Below, piece after piece: positions 1 to 11,422 of a stretch of DNA of 64,000 nucleotides. Every line of letters begins with the position of its first letter. Positions within the stretch are counted from its first letter, which is position 1. Source of the DNA: Aquabacterium commune. GTDB taxonomy: Bacteria; Pseudomonadota; Gammaproteobacteria; Burkholderiales; Burkholderiaceae_C. The position numbers were made by a program, and so were the translations under genes. Where the stretch lies: contig NZ_SNXW01000005.1 in the NCBI RefSeq assembly GCF_004362855.1, forward strand, positions 62,001 through 126,000, read 5' to 3'. Below the pieces are notes generated by a model, which was not told the origin of the DNA, searched no databases, and saw nothing but the letters and a program-made list of their open reading frames with translations.

Positions 1-389
<389 letters not shown>

Positions 390-390
390 G

Positions 391-1473
391 ATGAACGCCC
401 CCGCATCCACCAAGACCCTCGTTTGCCGCACCGCCATGGGCGCCATCCTGGCCACCGGCCTGGCCGCCAGCGGCGCTGCCCAGGCCCAAAGCGCCGCAAC
501 GTCGTCGGTGACCCTCTACGGCATCATCGACATGTTCGTGCAGTACGGCAAAGGTGACGGCACCCAGCTGGCCGTGCAATCGGGCGGCGTCAGCGGCTCG
601 CGCCTGGGCTTCAAGGGCAGCGAAGACCTCGGCGGCGGCTTGAAGGCCCAGTTCCAGCTGGAAGCCGGCATCCTGACCGACACCGGCGCACAGGCCAACA
701 CCAGCAGCTTCTTCAGCCGCCAGTCCTGGGTGGGCCTGAGCAGCGACAGCTGGGGCTCGCTGAGCGCCGGCCGCCAGACCATCCCGCAGTACGACATCCT
801 CGACGCCTTCGACACCTTCGGCACGGGCGTGGGTTCGTCGGCATCCAGCAGCATCGTCTCGACCACCAGCCGCGCCAACAACAGCGTCAAGTACAGCTCG
901 CCCAAGCTCGGCGGCTTCAGCGGCGTGGCCCTGGTCGGCATGGGCGAGACCGCGCCCACGGCCACCAACAGCGGCGACAACGCCAACGTGTACGCCCTGG
1001 GTGGCACCTACAGCAACGGCCCCTTCAGCGCAGGCCTGGCGCTGAACATGTTCAAGCGCGGCACCAATGCGCAGGTGGACGCCCGCTACGTGCTGGCCAC
1101 CGCCTCCTACGACTTTGGCGTGGCCAAGCTCTCGGGTGCCGTGCAGAAGGTGCGCAACCTGTCGGGCACCGACAGCGTGGACCGCACCGAGGCCATGGTC
1201 GGCGTGAACGTGCCGGTGACGGCGCGCAACACCGTGAGCGCTGCCGTCGGCCAGGTCACCACCTCCGGCCAGTCGTCGCTCAACGCGCGCCAATGGACGC
1301 TGGGCGCCACCCACGTGCTGAGCAAGCGCACCAGCTTTTACGGCGTGCTGAGCCACATCGGCAACGGTGCGGCCACGAGCTACACGACCACGGCCGCCAA
1401 CGGCTTGGGGCCCATCACGTCGGCTGGCAAGGACGTGAGCAGCCTGCAAGTGGGCGTGCGGCACGCATTTTGA
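391..1473 (+). CDS. Outer-membrane porin, OmpC-like trimeric family of betaproteobacteria
   Basis: A 360-residue general diffusion porin. Residues 1-33 form a signal peptide ending AQAQS. The mature protein starts with the family hallmark SSVTLYGIID, followed by GSRLGFKGSEDLGGGLKAQFQLE, typical of Burkholderiales porins (16-strand barrel). It ends in phenylalanine (VGVRHAF), the C-terminal signature recognised by the Bam assembly machinery. It starts one base after the asparaginase stop and precedes the amino acid transporter genes, so it may be a dedicated outer-membrane entry route for acidic amino acids or amides; that specificity is inferred from position only. A GC-rich hairpin lies between it and the next gene. 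Confidence 0.95.
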   Translation: MNAPASTKTLVCRTAMGAILATGLAASGAAQAQSAATSSVTLYGIIDMFVQYGKGDGTQLAVQSGGVSGSRLGFKGSEDLGGGLKAQFQLEAGILTDTGAQANTSSFFSRQSWVGLSSDSWGSLSAGRQTIPQYDILDAFDTFGTGVGSSASSSIVSTTSRANNSVKYSSPKLGGFSGVALVGMGETAPTATNSGDNANVYALGGTYSNGPFSAGLALNMFKRGTNAQVDARYVLATASYDFGVAKLSGAVQKVRNLSGTDSVDRTEAMVGVNVPVTARNTVSAAVGQVTTSGQSSLNARQWTLGATHVLSKRTSFYGVLSHIGNGAATSYTTTAANGLGPITSAGKDVSSLQVGVRHAF

Positions 1474-1490
1474 TAGCGTGTTGACCGGGT

Positions 1491-1507
1491 GGCCCCGCAC
1501 CGGGGCT
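1491..1507 (+). other. Intergenic hairpin between porin and transporter genes
   Basis: GCCCCG-CAC-CGGGGC forms a 6-bp GC stem with a 3-base loop, 18 bases after the porin stop. No U-tract follows. It may be a processing or partial-attenuation point that lets the porin mRNA accumulate above the downstream transporter message; this is inference. Confidence 0.4.
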
Positions 1508-1529
1508 GCCTGGTTTGAAAGGAACAACG

Positions 1530-2267
1530 ATGAGCTACCAATGGAATTGGTCCGTCTTCGCACAGGAGACGGTGGTGGGCGATGGCAGCACCTACGCCGG
1601 CTGGATGCTGGCGGGTTTGAAGATGACGGTGACGGTGTCGCTGAGCGCCTGGGTGCTGGCCCTGGTGATGGGCGCCATCGTCGGCGTGCTGCGCACGGTG
1701 CCAGGCAAAGGCCTGCAGCGGGTGGCCACGACCTACGTGGAGGTGCTGCGCAACATCCCGCTGCTGGTCCAGCTCTTCGTCTGGTACTTCATCGTGCCGG
1801 AGTTGCTGCCCACGGCCTGGGGCAACGCCATCAAGCAATTGCCGCCTGACACGCAGCAGCTGGGTGCGGCCATCCTGTGCCTGGGCCTGTTCACCTCGGC
1901 GCGCGTGAGCGAGCAGGTGCGCGCCGGCATCGAAAGCCTGCCCATCGGGCAGACGCGGGCGGCGCTCGCTTTGGGCCTGACGCTGCCGCAGGCCTACCGC
2001 CTGGTGCTGCTGCCCATGGCGTTCCGGCTGATCGTGCCGCCGCTGACCTCGGAGTTCCTCAACATCTTCAAGAACTCGGCCGTGTGCTCGACCATCGGCC
2101 TGCTGGAGCTGGCCGCGCAAGGCCGCCAGCTGGTGGACTACACCGCGCAGCCGTACGAGTCCTTCATCGCCGTCACGCTGATGTACCTGCTCATCAACGT
2201 GGTCGTGATGACGCTGATGGGCTGGCTGGAGCGCCGCGTCAAGGTGCCCGGCTACATGGGCCAATGA
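1530..2267 (+). CDS. gltJ: Glutamate/aspartate ABC transporter permease GltJ-like
   Basis: A 245-residue inner-membrane permease of the polar amino acid (HisM/GltJ) family. Hydrophobic segments occur near residues 26-48, 60-85, 95-115 and 205-230. The cytoplasmic EAA loop that contacts the ATPase is visible (QTRAALALGLTLPQAYRLVLLPMA in three pieces around residues 145-170). The ATG at 1530 is preferred over an in-frame TTG at 1515 because AAAGGA lies just upstream at spacing 6-7. It is followed after 18 bases by a second permease and then the ATPase. No periplasmic binding protein gene is visible; it may lie left of the window. Confidence 0.92.
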   Translation: MSYQWNWSVFAQETVVGDGSTYAGWMLAGLKMTVTVSLSAWVLALVMGAIVGVLRTVPGKGLQRVATTYVEVLRNIPLLVQLFVWYFIVPELLPTAWGNAIKQLPPDTQQLGAAILCLGLFTSARVSEQVRAGIESLPIGQTRAALALGLTLPQAYRLVLLPMAFRLIVPPLTSEFLNIFKNSAVCSTIGLLELAAQGRQLVDYTAQPYESFIAVTLMYLLINVVVMTLMGWLERRVKVPGYMGQ

Positions 2268-2285
2268 GCCTGAAGGAGACCCGAC

Positions 2286-2969
2286 ATGGCTTATGAATTC
2301 GATTGGTCGTCCATCCCTGGCTCCCTGCCCTTCCTCGCGGAAGGTCTGGGGGTCTCGCTGAAGATCACGCTGGTGGCCCTGGTGGTGGGCATGGTGTGGG
2401 GCACGGTGTTGGCGCTGATGCGCCTGTCGCCGGCCGCGCCACTGCGCTGGTTCGCCACCGGCTACATCAACCTCTTCCGCTCGGTGCCGCTGGTGATGGT
2501 GCTGCTGTGGTTCTTCCTGCTGATCCCGCAGCTGCTCAGCCAGCTCTTCAGCCTGTCGCCAGGCACCGACGTGCGCCTGACCTCGGCCTTGGTGGGCTTC
2601 GCGCTGTTCGAGTCGGCCTACTACGCGGAAATCATCCGCGCGGGCATCCAGTCGGTGCCCAAGGGCCAGCTGTCGGCGGCCACGGCGCTGGGCCTCAGCC
2701 GCGGCCAGGCCATGCGCCTGGTGGTGCTGCCGCAGGCCATGCGCAACATGGTGCCGCTGCTGCTGACGCAGGCCATCGTGCTGTTCCAGGACACCTCGCT
2801 GGTCTACGTGTCCGCCCTGGCCGACTTCTTCGGCTCGGCCTACAAGGTGGGTGACCGCGACGGGCGTCTCGTGGAGATGCTGCTGTTCGCCGGCGCCGTT
2901 TACTTCGTGCTTTGCTTCGCCCTCTCGCGCCTCGTGCAGGCGCTGCAGAAGCCCAAGGCCCAACACTGA
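2286..2969 (+). CDS. gltK: Glutamate/aspartate ABC transporter permease GltK-like
   Basis: A 227-residue second permease that would form a heterodimer with GltJ in the inner membrane. It shares the family layout: N-terminal [17 protein letters not shown], a first membrane helix around residues 20-43, and an EAA loop ([24 protein letters not shown] region, residues ~128-150). AAGGAG lies 7 bases before the ATG. It ends 30 bases before the ATPase gene. The GltJ-GltK-GltL order is the normal acidic amino acid transporter order; preference for glutamate versus aspartate cannot be told from sequence alone. Confidence 0.92.
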   Translation: MAYEFDWSSIPGSLPFLAEGLGVSLKITLVALVVGMVWGTVLALMRLSPAAPLRWFATGYINLFRSVPLVMVLLWFFLLIPQLLSQLFSLSPGTDVRLTSALVGFALFESAYYAEIIRAGIQSVPKGQLSAATALGLSRGQAMRLVVLPQAMRNMVPLLLTQAIVLFQDTSLVYVSALADFFGSAYKVGDRDGRLVEMLLFAGAVYFVLCFALSRLVQALQKPKAQH

Positions 2970-2999
2970 TCCCCCCCTGACAGCCCCCGGGAGTCCCCC

Positions 3000-3728
3000 A
3001 TGATCCAGATCGACAACGTCTCCAAGCACTACGGCAGCTTCCAGGTCCTGACCGACTGCACCACGAACGTCCAGAAGGGCGAGGTGGTGGTGGTGTGCGG
3101 GCCCTCGGGCTCGGGCAAGTCCACCCTCATCAAAACCGTCAACGGGCTGGAGCCCTTCCAGGCCGGCCGCATCCTGGTCGATGGCACCTCGGTGGGCGAC
3201 CCGAAAACCAAGCTGTCCCAGCTGCGCAGCCGCGTGGGCATGGTGTTCCAGCATTTCGAGCTGTTCCCTCACCTGTCCATCGTGGACAACCTGACGCTGG
3301 CGCAACGCCACGTGCTGGGCCGCAGCACCGACGAGGCCGTGGCCAAGGGCATGGGCCTGCTGGAGCGCGTGGGCCTGAAGGCGCACGCCGCCAAGATGCC
3401 GGGCCAGCTCTCGGGCGGCCAGCAGCAGCGGGTGGCCATTGCCCGCGCGCTGTGCATGGACCCCATCGTGATGCTGTTCGACGAGCCCACCTCGGCGCTC
3501 GACCCCGAGATGGTCGGCGAGGTGCTGGACGTGATGACCGAGCTGGCCCAGGAGGGCATGACCATGATGTGCGTGACCCACGAGATGGGCTTCGCCCGCC
3601 GCGTGGCCGACCGCGTGATCTTCATGGACGCCGGCCGCATCGTCGAAGACCGCCCCAAGGCCGACTTCTTTGACCACCCCGAATCCGAGCGTGCCCAGCA
3701 GTTCCTCGCGCGCATCCTGCACCACTGA
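3000..3728 (+). CDS. gltL: Glutamate/aspartate ABC transporter ATP-binding protein GltL-like
   Basis: A 242-residue ATPase that powers the GltJK permease. All motifs are present: Walker [10 protein letters not shown] (residues 34-42), Q-loop [11 protein letters not shown], signature LSGGQQQR, Walker [13 protein letters not shown], and the switch histidine in [10 protein letters not shown]. This combination, especially the Q-loop and H-loop wording, is typical of polar amino acid importers. It is the last transporter gene; gdhA begins 58 bases later on the same strand with its own ribosome binding site, so the operon may continue into catabolism. Confidence 0.95.
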   Translation: MIQIDNVSKHYGSFQVLTDCTTNVQKGEVVVVCGPSGSGKSTLIKTVNGLEPFQAGRILVDGTSVGDPKTKLSQLRSRVGMVFQHFELFPHLSIVDNLTLAQRHVLGRSTDEAVAKGMGLLERVGLKAHAAKMPGQLSGGQQQRVAIARALCMDPIVMLFDEPTSALDPEMVGEVLDVMTELAQEGMTMMCVTHEMGFARRVADRVIFMDAGRIVEDRPKADFFDHPESERAQQFLARILHH

Positions 3729-3786
3729 CACCGTTCCTGTTTGCCACAACGGGCGCGCAGGGCGTGCCCACAGAGGAGACCCCGTC

Positions 3787-5064
3787 ATGAGCACCCGCCT
3801 GCCCTCGTACCTGAACGCCGCCGAGCCCGGCCCCTGGGCCATGTTCCTGCAACAGCTCGACCGCGTCGAGCCCCACCTGGGCGAGCTGGCCCGCTGGACC
3901 GACACCCTGCGCCGGCCCAAGCGCACCCTCGTGGTGGACGTGCCCGTGCGCATGGACGACGGCCGCATCGAGCACTTCGAGGGCTTCCGCGTGCAGCACA
4001 ACCTCTCGCGCGGCCCCGGCAAGGGCGGCGTGCGCTTCCACCCGGCGGTGAACCTGTCCGAGGTCATGGCGCTGTCGGGCTGGATGACCGTCAAGAACGC
4101 GGCCGTCAACCTGCCCTATGGCGGCGCCAAGGGCGGCGTGCGCGTGGACCCGGGCCAGCTGTCGCGCGGCGAGCTGGAGCGCCTGACACGGCGCTACACC
4201 AGCGAACTCGGTGACTTCATCGGCGCCGAGCGCGACATCCCCGCGCCCGACGTCGGCACCAACGACCAGGTCATGGCCTGGATGATGGACACCTACTCGG
4301 TCAACCACGGCACGATGCAGCCGGGCGTGGTCACCGGCAAGCCCGTCAGCATGGGCGGCAGCCTGGGGCGGCGCGACGCGACCGGGCGCGGCTGCTTCGT
4401 CGTGGCCCGCGAGGCCATGCGCCGCCTGGGCCTGCCGCTGGCCGGTGCCCGCGTGGCCGTGCAGGGCTTTGGCAACGTGGGCAACGCCACGGCCCGCGCC
4501 TTCCACGACGAAGGCGCCCGCCTGATCGCCGTGCAGGACGTGCATGGCACGGTGTTCAACGACGCGGGCATCGACCCGCACGCGCTGCTGGCCCACCTGA
4601 AAGCCGGCGGCAGCTGGTCGGACTTCCCCGGTGCCAGCCTCATCCCCGATGACCAGTTCTGGGGCCTGGACTGCGACGTGCTGGTGCCGGCCGCGCTGGA
4701 GGGGCAGATCACGCCGGAGGTGGCCGCCCAGGTCCGCGCGCGCCTCGTGGTCGAGGGCGCCAACGGCCCGACCACGCCCGAGGCCGAAGACATCCTGCAC
4801 GACAAGGGCTGCACCGTGCTGCCCGACGTGCTGGCCAACGCCGGCGGCGTGACGGTGAGCTATTTCGAATGGGTTCAGAATGCCACCAGCTTCTTCTGGA
4901 CGGAACAGGACATCCACGCCAAACTCGACCGCGTGCTGTCCGAAGCCTTCGACAGCATCTGGCGCAGCGCCCACGACAAAGGCGTGAACCTGCGCACCGC
5001 GACCTTCATCACCGCCTGCTCGCGTGTGCTCGAAGCCCGGGCCATGCGCGGGCTCTACCCCTGA
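3787..5064 (+). CDS. gdhA: Glutamate dehydrogenase (Glu/Leu/Phe/Val family)
   Basis: A 425-residue enzyme interconverting glutamate and 2-oxoglutarate plus ammonia in the cytoplasm. The N-terminal substrate domain carries [25 protein letters not shown] (catalytic lysine at about residue 115) and a conserved PAPDVGTND. The C-terminal dinucleotide fold has [12 protein letters not shown]. The start at 3787 has AGGAGA upstream; the open frame extends further 5' but that part overlaps gltL and looks non-coding. Placed after the transporter, it probably feeds imported glutamate into the citric acid cycle. The stop codon lies in a short direct repeat (CCTGAACGC twice). NAD versus NADP preference is not assigned. 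Confidence 0.93.
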   Translation: MSTRLPSYLNAAEPGPWAMFLQQLDRVEPHLGELARWTDTLRRPKRTLVVDVPVRMDDGRIEHFEGFRVQHNLSRGPGKGGVRFHPAVNLSEVMALSGWMTVKNAAVNLPYGGAKGGVRVDPGQLSRGELERLTRRYTSELGDFIGAERDIPAPDVGTNDQVMAWMMDTYSVNHGTMQPGVVTGKPVSMGGSLGRRDATGRGCFVVAREAMRRLGLPLAGARVAVQGFGNVGNATARAFHDEGARLIAVQDVHGTVFNDAGIDPHALLAHLKAGGSWSDFPGASLIPDDQFWGLDCDVLVPAALEGQITPEVAAQVRARLVVEGANGPTTPEAEDILHDKGCTVLPDVLANAGGVTVSYFEWVQNATSFFWTEQDIHAKLDRVLSEAFDSIWRSAHDKGVNLRTATFITACSRVLEARAMRGLYP

Positions 5065-5082
5065 ACGCCGATCCCTGAACGC

Positions 5083-7065
5083 ATGGCCGAGGCGCACCGC
5101 CCCCCTTCACCGAGCGCTCCCCCAGCCGGCATCCCGTCCAGCCGCGCCGAGATGGCGGGTGAGCGCCTGTCGTGGCGCGACATCCTCTTGCGCAGCCGCC
5201 GCGGCCTGGTCAGTGGCCTGGCGCTGGTGCTGATCCTGGGGATGGGGGTGGCGGGCTACCAGGCCACCTGGCGGCAGGAGCTGGGCCAGGTGCGCAGCAA
5301 CGCCGACCACCGCCTCGACCTCTTCGCCTCGGCGGTGGAAGGCATGCTCAACCGGCTGGAGCACGTGCCGGCCACCATCCAGCTCAACCGCGACGTCGTG
5401 GCGCTGCTGCGCCCGCGCAGCGGGCCGGTCTCGACCGACGCGGTCAACAGCTTCCTGCAGCGCCTCAACCAGCAGCTCGGCAGCCTGGCCGTCTATGTCA
5501 TCGACGAGCGCGGCCGCGTCGTGGCCGCCAGCAACGCCAGCGAGCCGGGCAGCTTCGTCGGCGAGGACCTGTCGTTCCGCCCCTACTTCATCGAGGCGCT
5601 GTCGGGCCAGGTGGGCCGGCACTTCGCCATCGGCAACACCAGCAAACAGCCCGGCTACTACCTGGCCAACCCCATCCGCGATGGCGAGCGCGTCATCGGC
5701 GTGGCGGTCATCAAGATCTCGCTGAGCCCGCTGGCCCAGGCCTGGGGCATGCTGGGCGTGCCGGCCTTCATCGCCGACGACAACAACGTGATCATCCTGT
5801 CGTCGCAGCCCGAGTGGCTCTACCAGATCGTGGGCGAGCCCGACCTCGACAAGCTGGTGGACTTCCAGATCCGCCAGCTCTACGTGGACCGGCGCCCGCA
5901 ACGCTTCGGCGCCAGCGAACAACTGCTGCAGGCGCACGAAGCCGCCGGGGCCAAAGGGGTGCTGCTCACAGGCCAACCGCTGGGCGCACGGCTGGGCCGC
6001 CAGGTGCTGGCCCAGGCCCAGGAGCTGCCCAAGATGCGCTGGCGCCTGTGGGTCTTCACCGACGTCGATCAGGCCGGGCGACACGCCTTCACCGTGGGCG
6101 TGCTGTCGGCCATCGCCGCGGCGTTCGTGGCCTTGCTCTGGCTGGCCCTCGAACAGCGCCAGCGCATCGTGCGCGACAAGCTGGCCGCCCGCCACATGCT
6201 GGAGCAGGCCAACGCCGAGCTCGAAAGCAAGGTCGCGCGGCGCACCAGCGCGCTGGCCCAGACCAACGAGCGCCTGCGCCGCGAAGTCGCCGAACGCGTG
6301 CAGGCCGAGCTCACCCTGCGCGAAGCCCAGGACGAGCTGGTGCAGGCCGCCAAGCTGGCCGTGGTGGGGCAGATGTCGGCCGGCATCACCCACGAGATCA
6401 CGCAGCCGCTGGGCGCCATCCGCACGCTGGCCGGCAACTCCCAGGCCTTCCTGGCGCGCGACGACCTCGACACCGTGCGCAGCAACCTGGGCCTCATCAC
6501 GCGGCTGGCCGACCAGATGGGCGAGATCGTCCAATCGCTCAAGGGCTTCGCGCGCAAGGCGCCGCCGCAGCCGCAAACCACCGACCTCGCCCAGGCCGTG
6601 CACAACGCCTTGCTGCTGTTCATGGCGCGTATCCGCGCCGACGACGTCACCCTGGTCAACGACTGCCAGGAAGGCCTGGCCCAGGCCTGGTGCGAGCCCA
6701 ACCGGCTGGAGCAGGTCATCGTCAACCTGATCGGCAACGCGCTCGACGCCATGCGCGGGCAACCGCTGCGGGTGCTGCGCCTGCACACCTTGTTGATCGA
6801 GCAGGACGGCGTCAACCGCGTGCAGCTCATGGTCGATGACACCGGATCGGGGCTGACACCCGAACTGCACGGCCGCCTCTTCGCGCCCTTCTTCACGACC
6901 AAGCCACACGGCCACGGCCTGGGGCTGGGCCTGGCCATCTCGCGTGACATCATCCGGTCCTTCCAGGGTGACCTGCGTGCCGACAACCATGCCGGCGGCG
7001 GCGCCCGCTTCACCATCGAACTGCCCGAGCGCCACCCCCACGAGACGCCCCTGACCGCGCCCTGA
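5083..7065 (+). CDS. DctB/AauS-like sensor histidine kinase
   Basis: A 660-residue membrane kinase. One transmembrane helix at about residues 41-62 and another at about 335-356 enclose a ~270-residue periplasmic region with the pattern of a double-Cache sensor (VYVIDERGRVVAASN, FIEALSGQVGRHFAIGN). A coiled coil follows, then the HisKA box with H437 in GITHEITQPLG and a HATPase domain (N box NLIGNALDAM, G1 DTGSGL, G2 GLGLGLAIS). This is the layout of DctB and of the acidic-amino-acid kinase AauS of Pseudomonas. Because it follows gltJKL-gdhA and precedes a sigma-54 activator, acidic amino acid sensing is more likely than C4-dicarboxylate sensing, but that is inference. A second possible start is the ATG at 5152. 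Confidence 0.9.
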   Translation: MAEAHRPPSPSAPPAGIPSSRAEMAGERLSWRDILLRSRRGLVSGLALVLILGMGVAGYQATWRQELGQVRSNADHRLDLFASAVEGMLNRLEHVPATIQLNRDVVALLRPRSGPVSTDAVNSFLQRLNQQLGSLAVYVIDERGRVVAASNASEPGSFVGEDLSFRPYFIEALSGQVGRHFAIGNTSKQPGYYLANPIRDGERVIGVAVIKISLSPLAQAWGMLGVPAFIADDNNVIILSSQPEWLYQIVGEPDLDKLVDFQIRQLYVDRRPQRFGASEQLLQAHEAAGAKGVLLTGQPLGARLGRQVLAQAQELPKMRWRLWVFTDVDQAGRHAFTVGVLSAIAAAFVALLWLALEQRQRIVRDKLAARHMLEQANAELESKVARRTSALAQTNERLRREVAERVQAELTLREAQDELVQAAKLAVVGQMSAGITHEITQPLGAIRTLAGNSQAFLARDDLDTVRSNLGLITRLADQMGEIVQSLKGFARKAPPQPQTTDLAQAVHNALLLFMARIRADDVTLVNDCQEGLAQAWCEPNRLEQVIVNLIGNALDAMRGQPLRVLRLHTLLIEQDGVNRVQLMVDDTGSGLTPELHGRLFAPFFTTKPHGHGLGLGLAISRDIIRSFQGDLRADNHAGGGARFTIELPERHPHETPLTAP

Positions 7066-7081
7066 CCGCGCCTTGACCGCC
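7051..7081 (+). repeat. 11-bp tandem repeat across the kinase stop codon
   Basis: CTGACCGCGCC occurs at 7051-7061 and 7062-7072, and a truncated, one-mismatch copy (TTGACCGCC) starts at 7073. The true stop is the TGA in copy 2. Because 11 is not a multiple of three, the three copies place TGA in all three reading frames. Confidence 0.6.
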
Positions 7082-8446
<1,365 letters not shown>

Positions 8447-8449
8447 GCA

Positions 8450-11422
8450 TCAAACGCTGAAGAACCGCGACTCCAGCGAGCCCTGCCAAGCCTGGTCCAA
8501 CAGCAGGTCACACACCAACTCTTGCTTGTCCGTGTGTGCGAGAGACAGCTGCCCCACCGACTGCCAGCGCTCATCTCTGAACGCTTGTGTCAGGCGAGCC
8601 AGCATGCGCTGCTTGTAGGCGGTGTCATCAGAGCCAGACAGGTGCAGACCCTTGGTCTCCAGGATCACGGTCTTACTGACGCCACCTTGTTGTACCAAGC
8701 CAAAGACGAAGTCTGGGTAAACCTTGTGGCGCTTCCAGCCTTGCAATCCGTACTGGGTTTTGGCCACATTGCGGTGCCACCATTGCAAGGCCTGTTTTCC
8801 ATCGAGGTAACCGGCGAACTGCGCCTCAAAGTCGTTCATGTCGGCGGTCTTGAGTGCGGGCTCCAACAAGCTTTTCTCGACGGGGCGGGCATCGGGCCGT
8901 GACAGCGGCACAGGTTCGTTGCTCAGGTCCAGCGTCAAATCCCTCGGCAACTCGTAGTCGGCACCATCGGCGCGCAAGGCAAACTCGATGCGGCCACTGG
9001 TCACGCCCTGCTCGAACGCATCCTGCGCCAGACGATCACGCTCGGCCTCCAGGTCCACGCGCAAGCGCTCGATCAAAGACGCGCTCGATGCCGCCAACGC
9101 GCCTTCGCTCAAACCTCGTTCAAGCAGCCGGCCCAACACCGCCTCAACCCACCCCCACACCAGCCACGCATTGGGGGCCAAATCGAGCAAAGCCCGAACC
9201 ACGCGGGCGCGGTCCAGCACGGCATCCTGGGGCAGTGCACGGCGTGAACCCGCCAAGGAGCTTCGGTTCAGGATGGAAAGATCCACATCGAATCGCTCGC
9301 CCAACAAGCCGTCGGTGTCGGGTGCCCAGGCTGCAGCCAACGCATCCACGCGCAGGCCATTCCAATCCACATGCGCCAGCACATCGCTGTCATAAACCAA
9401 CTCGCGGCGTGGCTGACCAGGCGTCACCACGGTCACACGCGGCAAAAACAAGCGCACCTTGGCCAAGGCATCGCGGCGCTTGAGCTTGACCTGACGCACA
9501 GTGGCACCAGCGGCGCCGGGGCCCGACACAGCCATGGCCAAGTCACCCATGCCCTCGCCCTCCAGCGAGTTCTTGATGGATTTCACCACATCAGCCGTCT
9601 TGGCGTCGTGGCAAAGCACATAGCAGGCGTCCAGCGCCTCCCGGCCCGTCTTGGTGACGTGCGGCTGGCGCAAAATGCGGCCCACCAATTGCGTCATCGC
9701 ACCAGGGTTGCGGCCAGCGGCCAGCGCACAAAGCACATAGGCAAAGGGACAATCCCAGCCCTCCTGCAGCGCCTGCTTCGTGATGATGACGCGCACCTCA
9801 CAGGTGGGCGCCAGCAGCTCGATGTTTTCAGGCTGCTTGAGGTCGTCTTTCTCAGAAGTCTTGATGGCGATCTGGCGGGGCGTTAAGCCCAACTGCAACA
9901 GATAGTCGCGTGCGTCCTCGGCGTGAATGAAGCCTGCATCGCGCAGGTCGGCCCCGGTTCGCTCCACCTGCACCAACAAGATGGGCCTGATGTACCGGGC
10001 CGTCTCGCCTTGCAGGGCCAGGGCTTCTGCCTGCAGCGCATCGAGCCTTTGCACAGAGGCCGCCAGGCAGCTTTGCCAATCGCTCCAGTGCTGCACGTCC
10101 ACATGGATGGGCAGCTTGATCATGTGCGCCTCGTCCAGGTCGGTGCCGCGCACGTCCACCAAGATGTTCGAGCCCGTGCCCTTGGCTGATGCGACGCGCG
10201 GTGTGGCAGACAACTCCAGCAAGAAGCCTGGGTTGAAACCATCCAGCGTGCGCAACGCGTTCTCGGTGTAGCCGTGGTGGCCTTCGTCGATCACGACCAT
10301 GGGCCGCAACAGCCGCATCACATTGCCCAGCGAGCTTTTGACGATGCTGCCTTTTTGCGCCCGCGCGCCCTCTTGGGACTGCCCCCAGGCGGCGTAGACA
10401 TCGAGGTTGGGCGCCTGCTGGATGGCATCCCAGTGCGCTTCGATGTCGTCTTCGCGCGGCAAGAAGCCCAGCACATTGCCCCGGTCGCGGAAAAAACGCA
10501 GCGTCTCTTTGCTCTGGCGTGCCGCAGACGCCAGCATCAGCACCATCACGCACAGGTGGCTGTCAACGTCCAGGCGACTCAAGGGGCTGTTTTTCTCCAG
10601 GACTTTGACGCGCCCCGCGCCGGCCACGTTCAGGATCTGCCGATACGGGTGGTCACGGTCGCTCAGTGTTTTGAGCGTCTGGCGGTAGATGGCGTCGTTG
10701 GGCACCACCCACAGCACCAGGCCCGTGTGGCGCTTGAACCATTGCGAAAACACGCTGGCCACGCTGGACGCCGCCAGCAGCGTCTTGCCGCCACCCGTGG
10801 GCACCTTCAGGCACACATTGGGAATGGCGCGACCTGCGCCATCGAAACGGCTGGAGTGGGGTTGGTCGACGAAGGCTGGGGGCAACAAGCCTTGCTGCTT
10901 GAGCGCTTGCCAAGCCTTCTTGGGGTAGTCGGCGGCTTCGCGGGCCAGGTCCTCCATGCCCTCCATGGCGCGCAGCGTGGCCACGGCCTTGTCAGACTGC
11001 GCGGCATGGCGCTGCAACTCACCCAGGTAGTCAGACACCCGCTTGAGCACCTTGCCCTGGAAGGCCTTGAGCTGTGTGCCCGCCACCTCATGCACATCGG
11101 CCGCACCGCGGCGGGGCGCCCAAAGCACCCATCGGTCGCGCTCAATGCGCTGTCGAAACTCAGGCGTCAAGCCGTCCTGCCACCAGGCGCAATCCACGGG
11201 GTAGACCATTGGCAGGCGCTTCAGCGCCTGTTCAAAGCTGGCTGCATCACGGGCAGACCAATCTGGCGCGTCGGCCACGAGGTCAATGTCTGAGCGTGCG
11301 CGCTGATCGCCTCGCGCACGCGAACCAAAGAGCCATAAGGCCTGGAGGCCCGGCGTCTGCTCACACAAGGTGTGGATGGCCCTCAGGCTGTGCGGCTCGA
11401 TGCCATGCTTGGGCTCACTCAT
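8450..11422 (-). CDS. MntA-type nucleotidyltransferase fused to type III restriction subunit (Res)
   Basis: A 990-residue fusion. Residues ~1-105 are a minimal nucleotidyltransferase: GS-X10-DXD is exact (G33, S34, D45, D47 in GSRARGDQRARSDIDL) with a likely third acidic residue D76 in YPVDCAWW. From ~112 (GTQLKAFQGKVLKRV) the sequence is a type III Res subunit: Walker A PTGGGKT (207-213), DEGH box in VVIDEGHHGY, motif VI QLVGRILRQP, and near the C-terminus a PD-D/EXK endonuclease core (D904 in YPDFVF, E922 and K924 in ILETKG). Res cuts DNA with the Mod subunit. MntA proteins normally stand alone and AMPylate the HepT toxin, which is encoded immediately upstream with an 8-base overlap. No ATG marks a separate Res start at the junction; valines 109 and 112 are GTG codons, so an internal start for free Res cannot be excluded. 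Confidence 0.9.
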   Translation of the reverse strand: MSEPKHGIEPHSLRAIHTLCEQTPGLQALWLFGSRARGDQRARSDIDLVADAPDWSARDAASFEQALKRLPMVYPVDCAWWQDGLTPEFRQRIERDRWVLWAPRRGAADVHEVAGTQLKAFQGKVLKRVSDYLGELQRHAAQSDKAVATLRAMEGMEDLAREAADYPKKAWQALKQQGLLPPAFVDQPHSSRFDGAGRAIPNVCLKVPTGGGKTLLAASSVASVFSQWFKRHTGLVLWVVPNDAIYRQTLKTLSDRDHPYRQILNVAGAGRVKVLEKNSPLSRLDVDSHLCVMVLMLASAARQSKETLRFFRDRGNVLGFLPREDDIEAHWDAIQQAPNLDVYAAWGQSQEGARAQKGSIVKSSLGNVMRLLRPMVVIDEGHHGYTENALRTLDGFNPGFLLELSATPRVASAKGTGSNILVDVRGTDLDEAHMIKLPIHVDVQHWSDWQSCLAASVQRLDALQAEALALQGETARYIRPILLVQVERTGADLRDAGFIHAEDARDYLLQLGLTPRQIAIKTSEKDDLKQPENIELLAPTCEVRVIITKQALQEGWDCPFAYVLCALAAGRNPGAMTQLVGRILRQPHVTKTGREALDACYVLCHDAKTADVVKSIKNSLEGEGMGDLAMAVSGPGAAGATVRQVKLKRRDALAKVRLFLPRVTVVTPGQPRRELVYDSDVLAHVDWNGLRVDALAAAWAPDTDGLLGERFDVDLSILNRSSLAGSRRALPQDAVLDRARVVRALLDLAPNAWLVWGWVEAVLGRLLERGLSEGALAASSASLIERLRVDLEAERDRLAQDAFEQGVTSGRIEFALRADGADYELPRDLTLDLSNEPVPLSRPDARPVEKSLLEPALKTADMNDFEAQFAGYLDGKQALQWWHRNVAKTQYGLQGWKRHKVYPDFVFGLVQQGGVSKTVILETKGLHLSGSDDTAYKQRMLARLTQAFRDERWQSVGQLSLAHTDKQELVCDLLLDQAWQGSLESRFFSV

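Noticed and set aside
1478-1529. Sigma-54 promoter (GG-N10-GC) before gltJ
   Set aside because: GG dinucleotides are frequent in this GC-rich gap but none is followed by GC at the right distance with TGGCAC/TTGC flanks.
1380-4109. Long open frame on the minus strand opposite the porin-gltJKL-gdhA genes
   Set aside because: It is antisense to genes with complete family motifs, and its His/Gln/Gly-rich composition is the usual shadow of GC-rich coding DNA.
8450-11422. Reading the MNT-Res fusion as simply a start-site error of a normal Res gene
   Set aside because: The first 105 residues hold an intact GS-X10-DXD site next to a matching HepT gene, and the frame is continuous without an ATG at the domain junction; an internal GTG start remains possible and is noted.
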